Counted from the first letter of the stretch, positions 35,810 through 45,543 are shown. The stretch: 64,000 nucleotides of DNA from Saprospiraceae bacterium (GCA_025055285.1 JANWXM010000019.1:1-64000), one strand, 5' to 3'. Numbers and translations are program-made. The notes: generated by a model from the sequence alone, not told the origin.

Positions 35810-36811
35810 GTGAAAGTTGTTATTCCTGTCGCTGGTGCGGGAGCACGTTTGCGACCGCATACTTACACGCAGCCCAAGCCACTCCTACCGGTAGCGGGTA
35901 AGCCTATCATTTGTTTTATCATCGACAAACTTGTCGAGGCCGGGCTAAAAGATTTTGTTTTCGTCATTGGGTACTTGGGCGAGAAAGTCCGCGATTTCAT
36001 TGAGATTCAATATCCTCACTTAAATGCCGAATTCGTTTACCAGGAGAGCCGTGAGGGCTCGGGCCATGCTGTCTGGACGGCGCGCGAGGCTATAGAGGAT
36101 GAAGATGAGGTTTTCATTGCCTTTGGAGACACCATCTTCGAGGCTGACTTACAACAGATGCTTGATTGCTCGTTTTCCTGCATAGGTGTGAAAAAGGTAG
36201 ACAATCCCCGTGAGTTTGGCGTCGCCGAGATAGATAAAGAGGATTTTGTTACACGCGTGGTGGAGAAACCGCGTATCCCAAAGAGCAACATGGCCATCGT
36301 AGGGTTGTATAAAGTAAGGCAGGTACCGCTATTGCTGCGCAGTATCGAGCATCTCATTCGAGAAAATATACGCACTTTTGGCGAAATTCAACTGACGGAT
36401 GCGCTTCAGTTTATGATTGAGCAAGGCGAAGCGTTCAAAGCAGTATCCGTGCAGAATTGGTTTGATTGCGGACGCAAAGAGGTTTTGCTAGAAACTAATG
36501 CCATGCTTTTGAATCAACGCGGATATGCTGCGGAGGCCCTCAACTTACCGCTTTTTGAAAACACCATTATCGTTCACCCTGTAGCTATTGGCGATGGTTG
36601 TCGCATTGAGAATAGTATCATTGGCCCGAACGTCACCATTGGCAGTGGTGTAACGATTCGCGATAGTATTATTCGCGATAGCATTATCGGTAATCAAGCA
36701 TCGCTAGCCGACACTGTATTGCGCCACTCTGTTGTTGGTACCGGTGCCTCCGTGCGCGGAATGAATTTGGCGCTCAACCTCGGCGATGATACGGAAATTG
36801 ATTTCCGTTAA
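35810..36811 (+). CDS. Sugar-phosphate nucleotidyltransferase with left-handed beta-helix tail
   Basis: 333 residues, GTG start. NTP_transferase domain with the signature GAGARLRPHTYTQPKPLLPVAGKP (about 9-32), EGSGHAVW and FGDTIF for metal binding, and VEKP. The last ~80 residues contain hexapeptide-type repeats (IENSIIGPNVTIGSGVTIRDSIIRDSIIG), forming a left-handed beta-helix. It most likely makes an NDP-sugar such as dTDP- or UDP-glucose, similar to RmlA-long or archaeal GlmU-like enzymes; the sugar cannot be decided. Only 66 bases separate it from purB, which may be cotranscribed. Confidence 0.88.
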   Translation: MKVVIPVAGAGARLRPHTYTQPKPLLPVAGKPIICFIIDKLVEAGLKDFVFVIGYLGEKVRDFIEIQYPHLNAEFVYQESREGSGHAVWTAREAIEDEDEVFIAFGDTIFEADLQQMLDCSFSCIGVKKVDNPREFGVAEIDKEDFVTRVVEKPRIPKSNMAIVGLYKVRQVPLLLRSIEHLIRENIRTFGEIQLTDALQFMIEQGEAFKAVSVQNWFDCGRKEVLLETNAMLLNQRGYAAEALNLPLFENTIIVHPVAIGDGCRIENSIIGPNVTIGSGVTIRDSIIRDSIIGNQASLADTVLRHSVVGTGASVRGMNLALNLGDDTEIDFR

Positions 36812-36877
36812 TTTTTCAATAATATTTTGATTTACAGGCATTTTAGAAATGTGCAACTGTCTGTCCCTCTCAAAGGT

Positions 36878-38221
36878 ATGCTTCACGCTATCTCTCCTAT
36901 TGATGGTCGCTACGCCGCCGCAACGCGCGAACTAACAAAATACTTCAGCGAATACGCGCTCATACGATATCGAGTTTTCGTTGAAATTCAATATTTTATC
37001 GCTCTATGGCAGTACGGGCTACCTCAGCTGGCCAGCTTCGATGAAACCAAAATAGATGACTTGAATGCTATTTTTGAACGCTTTAGCGAAGCCGACGCAG
37101 AGACGATAAAGGCCATCGAGCGCACGACCAATCACGACGTGAAGGCCGTAGAATACTTCCTTAAAGAACGCCTAGAAGCATTAGAACTTGGTCACTTGCG
37201 CGAGTTTGTCCACTTTGGTCTCACGTCACAAGACATCAACAATACTGCTCTTCCGTTGCTTTTCAAAGGAGCCCTGGAAGAAGTTTACTATCCTCTTCTT
37301 CAACGTGTTCGCGATCAACTGCATTATCTTGCTCAGGAGTGGGCCCATGTACCGATGTTGGCTCGGACTCACGGCCAACCGGCTTCGCCAACGTTTGTCG
37401 GCAAGGAATTAGCTGTCTTTGTTGTTCGCTTAGACGAGCAAGTGCGCCAATTGAAGGCGATCCCTCATCGAGCTAAATTCGGAGGTGCGACGGGAAATTT
37501 TAATGCCCACTACGCTGCTTATCCAGATTACGACTGGCATCAATTTGGCGATGACTTTGTGCGTGAGTTTCTAGGCTTAGAGCGATCAAATCCGACTACC
37601 CAAATTGAGCATTACGATTGCCTAGCCGCTCAATGCCACGCCCTAAGCCGAATCAATACCATCTTAATAAATTTTTGCCGCGACGTGTGGACATATATCT
37701 CTCTAGAATATTTCCACCAACAGGTCATTGAAGAAGAAGTTGGCTCCTCTGCTATGCCACATAAAGTCAACCCCATTGATTTTGAAAATGCAGAAGGCAA
37801 TTTAGGGATTGCTAACGCCTTGTTTCAACATTTAGCAGAAAAGCTGCCAATTAGCCGTTTGCAGCGCGACCTGACAGACAGCACGGTGCTGCGCAATTTA
37901 GGCGTACCCGTCGCCCACACGGTCATCGCCCTAAAGGCCATCCTCAGAGGCTTGAGCAAGATTGCACTTAATGAGGGAAAAGTATATAGTGACCTGGAAG
38001 ACAATTGGTCTGTTATTGCTGAAGGCATCCAGGCTATTCTACGGCGCGAGGGTTATCCGCGTGCTTATGAGGTGCTTAAGGAGTTCACCCGTGGGCGACT
38101 TACGCTCTCCTCCGCTGATTTACATGCTTTCATCCGTCGGCTAGACGTGAGCGAAGCAGTAAAAGAGGAGCTGCTCCAGCTGACACCGCACAACTACACA
38201 GGCCAATGGCGAGTAATATAG
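36878..38221 (+). CDS. purB: Adenylosuccinate lyase
   Basis: 447 residues from the ATG at 36878, where the family start LHAISPIDGRYA begins. Fumarase/aspartase superfamily motifs: TTNHDVKAVEYFLK, FVHFGLTSQDINNTA (about 100), ARTHGQPASPT (His general acid) and SSAMPHKVNPIDFENAEGN (about 278, signature with catalytic Ser). It acts twice in purine synthesis, splitting SAICAR and adenylosuccinate. The length fits the E. coli-like class (about 456). Confidence 0.96.
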   Translation: MLHAISPIDGRYAAATRELTKYFSEYALIRYRVFVEIQYFIALWQYGLPQLASFDETKIDDLNAIFERFSEADAETIKAIERTTNHDVKAVEYFLKERLEALELGHLREFVHFGLTSQDINNTALPLLFKGALEEVYYPLLQRVRDQLHYLAQEWAHVPMLARTHGQPASPTFVGKELAVFVVRLDEQVRQLKAIPHRAKFGGATGNFNAHYAAYPDYDWHQFGDDFVREFLGLERSNPTTQIEHYDCLAAQCHALSRINTILINFCRDVWTYISLEYFHQQVIEEEVGSSAMPHKVNPIDFENAEGNLGIANALFQHLAEKLPISRLQRDLTDSTVLRNLGVPVAHTVIALKAILRGLSKIALNEGKVYSDLEDNWSVIAEGIQAILRREGYPRAYEVLKEFTRGRLTLSSADLHAFIRRLDVSEAVKEELLQLTPHNYTGQWRVI

Positions 38222-38369
38222 ACTGTTTAACCCTTCATGGGAACTGGTCCAAAGAGGAGACTCCTTGCTGGAGCTTTCTCACTCTTCAACGCATTTGCGC
38301 TGTCGAAACGGTTCGCTGCTTTGAAAAGAGAACTGCATGCCTTTGGTGCGCAATAAGCTGAGGGAGGTA

Positions 38370-38377
38370 TAGGTTTG
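38370..38377 (+). promoter_or_regulatory. Putative -7 element (TAGGTTTG) for the four-gene cluster
   Basis: TAGGTTTG matches TAnnTTTG, ~95 bases before the signal-peptide start at 38473. Confidence 0.35.
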
Positions 38378-38472
38378 CTTATTTACCCTACGCTGGACAG
38401 GTTTTTATCGTGTTGGACGAGTCTGTATCAAACTCTCGTGTGTTTACGGAAATCTTAGGCATACTTTCCATG

Positions 38473-39921
38473 ATGGCCGAATTTTATCAAAAAAAGTTTT
38501 TGGCTGCAATCATCCTTTTTCTGCTAATCCCTCAGGGGGTACAGGGGCAGCCGTTTCCTGTCGGTACTCGGGTGGTTACGTACCAAGATCCTATGCGCAA
38601 TAACCGCAACATTCAGACATACATTTATTATCCAGCGAGGGCAGGAGGCGCCAACGAACTAGTGCAGCATGGGCGATTTCCTGTAGTTGTCATCGGACAT
38701 GGTTTTACGATGAATTACGCGCCTTACGTCTTTTGGGGCAATGCGTTGGCCGAGGCCGGTTATATTGTAGCTATTCCTAATACGGAAACAGGCTTTTTGC
38801 CTAGTCATACAGCTCTTGCCGCTGACATGGCTTTTTTGGTGAACAAGTTATACTCAGAAAACCGAGACAGCAATTCACCTTTTTACCAACGTGTTCAAAC
38901 GAAAGCTTGCCTTATGGGCCACTCTATGGGCGGTGGCTGTGTATATCTAGCGGCGCAAAACAACTCCAACATATCGGCTACAATCACCTTTGCTCCGGCA
39001 GAAACCAGCCCTTCAGCTATTGCAGCGGCAGCTAACGTAAGCTGCCCGAGCCTTGTGTTTAGCGGTTCGGCCGATTGTGTTACGCCACCGGCACAACATC
39101 AAATACCTATATATCATGCTTTGCCCGAATGTAGGGCATTCATCTCACTTCTGGGCGGAGGCCACTGTAGTTTTGCTGGCTTTAATTTCAATTGCTGGTT
39201 TGGTGAGGCCACGTGCAATCCAAGTGGTCCACCCATGCCAGCTGATACACAACGCACTGTCACGCTATCTTTCGTACGGGCATGGTTAGACCGCTTTTTA
39301 AAAACAGATTACTCGGCAGGGCACACGTTTATGACGCTCTTTACGCAGTATACCTCAGCGAAAAGAGTTGCCGGTTCCATTGCTTGTATGCCAATGCCTG
39401 CTGCATTGATTTCATTTCGTCCTCCTAAATCTAGGAGTGGAAATCACTGTGTAGAGTGCTACCACAAGCCAAAGCTCGAGACCAATCTTGTTGCCCTAGA
39501 ACCATGGGCTAATGGTGAATACATTGGGTCTATCAGCGGTACCTACAACTCGCCTTTGGGGCAATATTTTGACAAGAACTCTTCGTTAGCCGAAAATCGC
39601 CTCTATTTCTCTGAGACAGCGGACGAAGAGGAGAGCACGACCCATTCGACGTCAGTTCGCGAATGTGCAAGTAAGCGCCTTTGGCGCGCCTCGTTTGCGC
39701 TCGAAAGTTGCACGTTGTTTCTTCACGCTGATAAGACCGAAAGAGCCGAATCCCTTGTATTATACGATACAACTGGTCGCCTTGTTTGGAGCCACCTGCT
39801 GCGAGACGAGAGCCCGCCCATTCGCATAAATTTGCCTTCGCTAAGGCCGGGGTTCTATCGAATAGATATTCACACAAGGGATTGTGCGATATCCATTCCT
39901 CTCGTCCTTCCTCAACGCTAA
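38473..39921 (+). CDS. Secreted alpha/beta hydrolase (chlorophyllase/dienelactone-hydrolase-like) with C-terminal sorting-like tail
   Basis: 482 residues from the ATG at 38473, just before the signal peptide (AAIILFLLIPQGVQGQ). The hydrolase domain has VVVIGHGF for the oxyanion hole, nucleophile elbow MGHSMGGG (Ser), acid SADCVTPP and His in GGHCSF, so the triad is complete. After ~300 residues comes a Cys-containing linker, then a tail with LVLYDTTGRLVWSHLL and RPGFYRIDI that resembles a T9SS domain but lacks a clear PNP motif. Ester or polyester hydrolysis outside the cell is likely; the substrate is unknown. It leads a tight plus-strand cluster. Confidence 0.82.
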   Translation: MAEFYQKKFLAAIILFLLIPQGVQGQPFPVGTRVVTYQDPMRNNRNIQTYIYYPARAGGANELVQHGRFPVVVIGHGFTMNYAPYVFWGNALAEAGYIVAIPNTETGFLPSHTALAADMAFLVNKLYSENRDSNSPFYQRVQTKACLMGHSMGGGCVYLAAQNNSNISATITFAPAETSPSAIAAAANVSCPSLVFSGSADCVTPPAQHQIPIYHALPECRAFISLLGGGHCSFAGFNFNCWFGEATCNPSGPPMPADTQRTVTLSFVRAWLDRFLKTDYSAGHTFMTLFTQYTSAKRVAGSIACMPMPAALISFRPPKSRSGNHCVECYHKPKLETNLVALEPWANGEYIGSISGTYNSPLGQYFDKNSSLAENRLYFSETADEEESTTHSTSVRECASKRLWRASFALESCTLFLHADKTERAESLVLYDTTGRLVWSHLLRDESPPIRINLPSLRPGFYRIDIHTRDCAISIPLVLPQR

Positions 39922-39929
39922 ATTTACCC

Positions 39930-40553
39930 ATGCCGCGTCTTTTATTAGTTTTCGCTCATCCTGCCTACGACCATTCTCGCGTCCATAGGCACCTGCTTCA
40001 GTACCTACCGGATGACCTGCACCTTACTTTCCGAGACTTATATGAATTGTATCCCGATTTCTATATTGAGATAGAGGAGGAAAAACAATTGTTGCGCGAC
40101 CACGACATTGTCATTTGGCAGCATCCGCTTTACTGGTACAGCTGTCCGCCGCTGTTGAAGCAGTGGATAGATTTAGTGTTGGAATTCGGTTGGGCCTATG
40201 GGCCAGGAGGCTTTGCTTTAAAGGGTAAACGCCTATTGCAAGTGCTCTCTACGGGAGGAGGGCGACATGCATATCAGCCAGATGGTTTTCATCGGCATAC
40301 GCTGCGGCAGTTCTTAATTCCATTCGAACGCACCGCTCATCTATGCGGTATGGAGTATTTACCTCCGTTTGTGGCTTTTGGTGCGCATCGCCTGACCGAC
40401 CGGACGCTCTTTGACCTTTCGCTGGATTACGCTCGTTTGCTGCGTCATCTCATGGATGATGAGGACGGGTCGTTTGTGCAGGCCTTAATGCGGTGCGAGT
40501 ATGCCAACGACTGCTTGCCAACTCTGCACCCTACCCTACCCTCTACCTCCTAG
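39930..40553 (+). CDS. Flavodoxin-like NAD(P)H-dependent oxidoreductase (KefF/MdaB type)
   Basis: 207 residues from the ATG at 39930, 8 bases after the hydrolase stop. LLLVFAHPAYDHSRVHRHLL is the FMN-phosphate loop and IVIWQHPLYWYSCPPLLKQWIDLVL the diagnostic quinone-reductase segment; LSTGGGRHAY follows. Members reduce quinones or serve as KefC ancillary proteins; no kefC is seen here. It overlaps no neighbour and sits 5 bases before the next gene, in an operon. Confidence 0.87.
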   Translation: MPRLLLVFAHPAYDHSRVHRHLLQYLPDDLHLTFRDLYELYPDFYIEIEEEKQLLRDHDIVIWQHPLYWYSCPPLLKQWIDLVLEFGWAYGPGGFALKGKRLLQVLSTGGGRHAYQPDGFHRHTLRQFLIPFERTAHLCGMEYLPPFVAFGAHRLTDRTLFDLSLDYARLLRHLMDDEDGSFVQALMRCEYANDCLPTLHPTLPSTS

Positions 40554-40558
40554 TACCT

Positions 40559-41101
40559 ATGCCTTCCGTCTTTGGCCATCTTCTTGCCTCTTCGACGATG
40601 GGTTGTGTCTTCTTCCCTAAGGAAGTAGATCGACGCGCTTTGCTCATCGCAGGCCTGTGTGCTGTAATACCAGACGCTGATATTGTGGCTTTTTCGCTCG
40701 GCATCCCGTATGAAAGCCCGTGGGGACATCGAGGGTGGACGCACTCGTTGGTTTTTGCCGTTTTTCTCGGTAGCAGTGCTGGTTGGCTTTTTTACAGGCG
40801 GCAACGCTATTGGCTGCGCATGGCATTATGGTTCATACTCGCAGTTGCTTCGCATCCTTTATTGGATATGCTCACTACAGGCGGTCTAGGATGTGCCCTT
40901 TTGTGGCCTTTTAGTGCCGAGCGATTATTTTTCCCAGTACGAGTTATTCGGGTATCGCCTCTAGAGGCGGGAGCGTTCTTCAGCACATGGGGGCTAAAAG
41001 TACTGCTAAGCGAAGGAGTTTGGATCGGATTGCCGGCCGCGGGATTAATCCTGGCGAGGTTTTTTTGGATGAAGATAAGAGATGGCTTCGCGAAAAAGTA
41101 G
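40559..41101 (+). CDS. YdjM/DUF457 family membrane-bound metal-dependent hydrolase
   Basis: 180 residues from the ATG at 40559. Membrane segments alternate with conserved polar motifs: an early H (FGHLLASS), PDAD (IPDADIV, about 40), HRGWTHSL (about 60) and HPLLDMLTTGG (about 100), the putative metal ligands of the family. E. coli YdjM is SOS-induced, but its activity is unclear. The start lies 5 bases after the oxidoreductase gene. Confidence 0.85.
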   Translation: MPSVFGHLLASSTMGCVFFPKEVDRRALLIAGLCAVIPDADIVAFSLGIPYESPWGHRGWTHSLVFAVFLGSSAGWLFYRRQRYWLRMALWFILAVASHPLLDMLTTGGLGCALLWPFSAERLFFPVRVIRVSPLEAGAFFSTWGLKVLLSEGVWIGLPAAGLILARFFWMKIRDGFAKK

Positions 41102-41139
41102 GCATCTCTTTCCAATGGTAGCCCTACTTTTGGCTTCAA

Positions 41140-42174
41140 ATGAGAGACGTCGTCTTTCGCATTACGGCACTATGGGCTTTTTCTGAATGTGCACTAGGCG
41201 GGCTGATGCACGCGATCAAAACGCCTTTTACGGGTATTGTTGTGGGTGGCTTCGCTGTTCTGTGCGTAGGCTTGTTGGCTCATGCGAGCCATCGGAATCC
41301 GTCAGTGATCCTTCGCGCCACAATGTTGGTTATTTTAGTCAAAGCTATAGTCAGCCCACATTCCCCGCCGCAAGCGTATATAGCAGTAGCGTTTCAGGGT
41401 GTATTAGGTGCCCTGATGTTAGGGTTTCTCCGACCATATTTCGCAGCGGCATTTTTGTATGGATTACTGGCCCTTGCCGAATCCGCACTGCAAAAGTTAT
41501 TGATGCTGTACATTTTTTTTGGAAAGCCGCTCTTTGAAGCAGCAGACTTGTTCGTAGCCGATGTACTTAAAAAATTTGGGCTGGAGGCCGAGGTATCTTG
41601 GGCGGCAGTGGCAGCTGGAGTATATGTGGGCATATACGCGCTATGGGGGGCGGTATTGGGATATTGGATACCACGTTTACCCAATCTGTTGGAGAGCCGA
41701 GCGCATCAATACGTTGATACGGAGGCAAGTTCAGCTGAAATCGACAGCGTAGGAAGGCGCAAGCCCTTTTGGAAGAAGATGGTGCTCTTGCTTGGCGTGT
41801 TGCTGTTTATTGCTACGACCTTTCTACTTACGAGTTCGGCAGAAGGTGGCGGTAGTCGGAAAGCATTATATGCCGTTGTGCGCACCTTAGCCGTATTCGC
41901 TGCGTGGCTTTTCATTGTACGGCCCTTAGTACAGATGCTCATTCAACGTTGGGCAAAGCGAAAATCCGCTGAGGAGCAGGGCGTTTTGCAGCAGCTTCTG
42001 GTTGCTATGCCTGACCTGCGCAGCAGGGCGAGTAGTCTGCTTGCTGCTGTAAACCAACGGTACAGTGGATGGCGCCGATGGCCAGAACTTGCTCTGGCTC
42101 TCCTAGCGCTAGCCCTTTATGAGCATCCGCAGGCTGTCGACACGGAAAGCGTTAGTCAAGGGAAAGCACCTTGA
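41140..42174 (+). CDS. Polytopic membrane protein of unknown function
   Basis: 344 residues with about seven hydrophobic segments, grouped in two blocks (about 5-185 and 212-270, plus a C-terminal one near 325). The N-terminal block, LWAFSECALGGLMHAIKTPFTGIVVGGFAVLCVGLL, with ILRATMLVILVKAIVSPHSPPQAYIAVAFQG and LAESALQKLLML, recalls the S-components of ECF vitamin transporters, but I cannot place it in a named family. The middle has a charged linker (about 185-210). It is last in the four-gene cluster, 38 bases after the YdjM-like gene, and ends 13 bases from the convergent addA-like gene. Confidence 0.6.
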   Translation: MRDVVFRITALWAFSECALGGLMHAIKTPFTGIVVGGFAVLCVGLLAHASHRNPSVILRATMLVILVKAIVSPHSPPQAYIAVAFQGVLGALMLGFLRPYFAAAFLYGLLALAESALQKLLMLYIFFGKPLFEAADLFVADVLKKFGLEAEVSWAAVAAGVYVGIYALWGAVLGYWIPRLPNLLESRAHQYVDTEASSAEIDSVGRRKPFWKKMVLLLGVLLFIATTFLLTSSAEGGGSRKALYAVVRTLAVFAAWLFIVRPLVQMLIQRWAKRKSAEEQGVLQQLLVAMPDLRSRASSLLAAVNQRYSGWRRWPELALALLALALYEHPQAVDTESVSQGKAP

Positions 42175-42187
42175 AGAAATGCGTGCT

Positions 42188-45100
42188 TCATTCGAAAATG
42201 CAATCTGGCATTTTGCCTGTAAATTGCACAGCCTGCCCTTCAACGGCGAATAGGCCCCACCAGGAAATGGCTTTACAAGGCTGGCTTTTCGTCCACAAGA
42301 ATGCGGCCCATGCAATTCGAGGAGCAAGGCTGCGAATGCAGTCTTTCCAATTGCTCTTATCTTTGGCCAAATCAGCCCAAAAAATGCCAATGGCCTGTTT
42401 GTCGTCTTCCCAGAGTAAATCTATCGTTATGCGGATGCGGCGCTGGTCAACGAAGCCTTCTATCGGAAAATCCGCAACTATTGAGGGCGTTGAAGCGCAG
42501 TGCGGCCAGAACCAACGACGAAAGGCCTCGCTGTGTTGGATCAAAGCGAGTGGTTCGATATGACGCATTCCCCAATTTTGTATGATAGCAATAGCCAATT
42601 GGAGGCGCTGTTCTTCGTCGAGGTCTGGCCTATCTGCTGTGAGAAAAGCTTGAGTGACTTCTCTCAGGGCTATGGAGTGTTCTTCTCGGAACGGCAACGG
42701 CTGAGCAAAGGAAATGGGCTCATCCCAGTGCAAGGAAAAGTCTGGGGGAAGTTCGGCCGATGGGTCTATCCAGAGGTTAGGCGGTGATTTTACGGGTATC
42801 TCTGATGAAGGCTTAAAATAAGTCTGCACTTCTTTTAAAGGAGGGAGAGCCTCGGGCGTTCGCGTGGGCTCGAACAGAACTTTTAGGGTACAGCGCAGGG
42901 AGTGGCCGTTCCAGGTCAAAGGAAGTTCTTCGCTTTGAGAATCAAAAAGTGGGACACTTTCATCTTGAAAGAGAACACGACTAATCCAGGGGGTGCCCTT
43001 TGCAGTGGTCGGAAGTACTAAATAGTCGCGGGCTCGCGTAAGCCCTACATAAAGGAGACGGGCCTCCTCTTCGTGCATTCGCTGGACTTCCAAGCGCCAG
43101 AGATCTGACTGTTGAATGGCCTTTGCAAGGCTGGTTCCTTTCCACTGGTCAGCGTAAGGATTGACCCAAAAACGCACCCATCGGCCGGCGAGCACATTGT
43201 TAAGGTCAAGACAAGAAAAGTCAGTTTGCATGCTTACGCTCCACAGCTGCTCCTTGGGCTTGGTATCCAATTGGCAACAAACCACGAGCGGAAACTCCAA
43301 CCCTTTGCTGCGGTGATAAGTCATGACCCGAATAGTATCAGGGCTCTGGCCACTGCCTTGGAGGTCTTCATTTGCGTGAGCTAAATCGTCGAGCCACAGA
43401 AGAAAACCACCTATTGAAGCTCCGGCGTGCACGCGCTGACAAGCAGACTCGTATTCTACAGCATAGTAACGCAAGCGGTCGAGGTTGTCTAGGCGGCGCT
43501 CGGCTTGTCCCCATTGGGCAACCAAGTGCTGCAGGTGGAGTTTGGTCATTAAAAGATGGAGTATTTCCACTGGACTCATGTCGGCCGTTTGAGCGCGCAA
43601 CTGATTCAATTCATACAACGGGCTATTTTCGTTTAAAGGAGGCCAGTGCAGTGAACTTTGCTCTTGCAGGCCGCTCAAACGTTGGTTTACAAGTTCATCT
43701 AGCGTTTGAGCTCCGCTTAAAACGAGAATCTCGGCGGCGCTAAGTGCATCGCCAGGGTTGAGAAGGTATTTTAAGCAAGCCACCACAAGGCGCCCTTCTG
43801 TGGTTTGTAACAATCCTTCCCGTTCGAGGGCCGCCTTAAGACCCATGTGGTGAAGGGCCTTGGCCATGATTTTACAGTCCTGATTGGTCCGACACAACAC
43901 AGCAATGTCTCCCGGTTGTAAGGGGCGCGTATGGGTGCGTTTTTTGTTCCAGACAGGAATAGGCTCTTCCAGTAAATGTCGAATTTGACGAGCGATGCAG
44001 TGCTCTATCCACGGCTTTCCTGGCACTTTTCGATGGTCATCCTGACATAAAAAGTGCCAGTGCAGAATGCCTGTCGGTGCCGCAGGATGCGTATATCTTT
44101 CGGCAGGCAGAGCTGGTTCCAAAGTGACTTGATCAGTTGGCAAAGAGCGGAATGCCTGGCTGAAGAGCGCGTTAACGAAGTGAATTATTTCAGGTCGGCT
44201 ACGCCAAGAGTGGCGCAGGATATTTTCCGGCTGAATTCCACCTGTTGCTTCGACTACAGCTTGCATAAGGGCGGGCTCAGCACCTCGGAAGCCGTAAATG
44301 CTCTGCTTTTGGTCGCCTACCCAAATTGCCTGGCGAGCTAGTCGACTCAGCTGGAGAAAGATGTCGAGCTGAATAGGAGACGTATCCTGGAATTCGTCTA
44401 CCAGTAAAAGGTCTATCTCATTAGCAAGCGTTTGACGCACCGCAGGTATACGCAAGAGCTGAGCTACCTGCGTTTCCATATCGATGTAGTCAATAAGGCC
44501 GCGTTTTCGCTTGTAGTTTTGATATTCTTTTAGCGCATCAGCAGCGATTTCAAAGGCCAAGCACACGTATTGGCGAATGTCTTCGCGAAAAGCAGGATGC
44601 TCGCTGTGGCGTTGGGCAAAGGTTTGCAACGGCTCTAGCAGGTTACGGCTCTTAGCAGCTACTTCGATTTTTTCAAGTTTTGCCCACTCGTACCAGTAAA
44701 GGAAGCCGCGTTGCTGTAGAGAGGTGTACAAAGCGCGTAATTCTTCTACGGCCTCTCGAGTTTTTCGCGTGTCGTCAGCTGTATTGGTTTCTATTGCCTG
44801 AATAGTTTGCTTTAGAAGGGTGCCAAGTTGGGCTTCCCAACTTTCCCTCGAAGGAATTACAGGAGCAGGGAGAAAAGCAAAGAAAGTTTCAAGGGAACGC
44901 GATTTACTCCACTGAAGTTCTTCAGCTGAGATCATGTTGGCCCGTGCCGCATTAGTAATGTCCTGCACGTGAGCGCGCCAGTCAAATGTTTCGTTACTGC
45001 CCTTTTTGTTCAAGCCGAGGCGGTCAGCTAGTTGGTTCATGGTGTTGACGCGCGTTGGCGTAAGGATGCGGGCTAAAGACTCATTAAAGAGGCGTTTGTG

Positions 45101-45412
45101 TTCACTCGCTGGGATAATTTCTACTCGAGGAGAGGCACCAGCTTCGAAAGCGAAGCGCTGAATTAGGCGGGCACCGATGCTGTGTACAGTTCCGATGAGC
45201 GCGCTACTGAGGGCATGAGCAGCCTCAGCCCTACCGCTCTTGAGCAGGCGGGCGCGAACGCGCTCGTATAGTTCGATAGCCGCTTTCTGAGTGAAAGTAG
45301 TAGCAATAATACCTGAAGGCCGCACTCCTTGTTCGATAAGAGCAGCCATTCGTTCAGTGAGGGCGTAGGTTTTACCACTGCCGGCGCCGGCGGAAAGCAC
45401 GGTAATGGCCAT
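42188..45412 (-). CDS. AddA-like UvrD-family helicase, nuclease domain degenerate
   Basis: 1074 residues. SF1 motifs: I AGAGSGKTYALTERM (8-22), Ia ATTFTQKAAIEL, II LLLVDEFQDTSPIQ (about 330), III IWVGDQKQSIYGFRGAE, V VMTYHRSKGLEFPLVV (about 700) and VI LLYVGLTRARDYLVL. AddA usually ends in a PD-(D/E)XK nuclease with VDYKT. Here the equivalent stretch reads RITIDLLWEDD..IGIFWADLAKD, with no catalytic Lys, so nuclease activity is probably lost. The partner AddB-like protein (13675-16371) keeps its nuclease. Together they should resect DNA ends. Confidence 0.85.
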   Translation of the reverse strand: MAITVLSAGAGSGKTYALTERMAALIEQGVRPSGIIATTFTQKAAIELYERVRARLLKSGRAEAAHALSSALIGTVHSIGARLIQRFAFEAGASPRVEIIPASEHKRLFNESLARILTPTRVNTMNQLADRLGLNKKGSNETFDWRAHVQDITNAARANMISAEELQWSKSRSLETFFAFLPAPVIPSRESWEAQLGTLLKQTIQAIETNTADDTRKTREAVEELRALYTSLQQRGFLYWYEWAKLEKIEVAAKSRNLLEPLQTFAQRHSEHPAFREDIRQYVCLAFEIAADALKEYQNYKRKRGLIDYIDMETQVAQLLRIPAVRQTLANEIDLLLVDEFQDTSPIQLDIFLQLSRLARQAIWVGDQKQSIYGFRGAEPALMQAVVEATGGIQPENILRHSWRSRPEIIHFVNALFSQAFRSLPTDQVTLEPALPAERYTHPAAPTGILHWHFLCQDDHRKVPGKPWIEHCIARQIRHLLEEPIPVWNKKRTHTRPLQPGDIAVLCRTNQDCKIMAKALHHMGLKAALEREGLLQTTEGRLVVACLKYLLNPGDALSAAEILVLSGAQTLDELVNQRLSGLQEQSSLHWPPLNENSPLYELNQLRAQTADMSPVEILHLLMTKLHLQHLVAQWGQAERRLDNLDRLRYYAVEYESACQRVHAGASIGGFLLWLDDLAHANEDLQGSGQSPDTIRVMTYHRSKGLEFPLVVCCQLDTKPKEQLWSVSMQTDFSCLDLNNVLAGRWVRFWVNPYADQWKGTSLAKAIQQSDLWRLEVQRMHEEEARLLYVGLTRARDYLVLPTTAKGTPWISRVLFQDESVPLFDSQSEELPLTWNGHSLRCTLKVLFEPTRTPEALPPLKEVQTYFKPSSEIPVKSPPNLWIDPSAELPPDFSLHWDEPISFAQPLPFREEHSIALREVTQAFLTADRPDLDEEQRLQLAIAIIQNWGMRHIEPLALIQHSEAFRRWFWPHCASTPSIVADFPIEGFVDQRRIRITIDLLWEDDKQAIGIFWADLAKDKSNWKDCIRSLAPRIAWAAFLWTKSQPCKAISWWGLFAVEGQAVQFTGKMPDCIFE

Positions 45413-45473
45413 AACTTCTTTCGCTCTAGCAAAAGTGCGAAGGAGACCAGTTTTAAGCGAGAGTTTTCTCTCC

Positions 45474-45513
45474 TAAAAAAACGCCGCTCCAGAAATTCAC
45501 TGGAGCGGCGTTT
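45474..45513 (-). terminator. Intrinsic terminator of the Oar-like receptor gene
   Basis: Perfect 14-bp stem AAACGCCGCTCCAG (45479-45492) / CTGGAGCGGCGTTT (45500-45513), 7-base loop. On the minus strand the stem runs into a T tract (plus-strand A run from 45475). It ends the gene at 45544. Confidence 0.93.
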
Positions 45514-45543
45514 CGTTTGATTGCTAAGTGCGTAGAGGTCTTT

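Noticed and set aside
39930-40553. Assignment as KefF partner of a potassium efflux system
   Set aside because: No kefC or kefB gene nearby; only the general flavodoxin-like fold can be supported.
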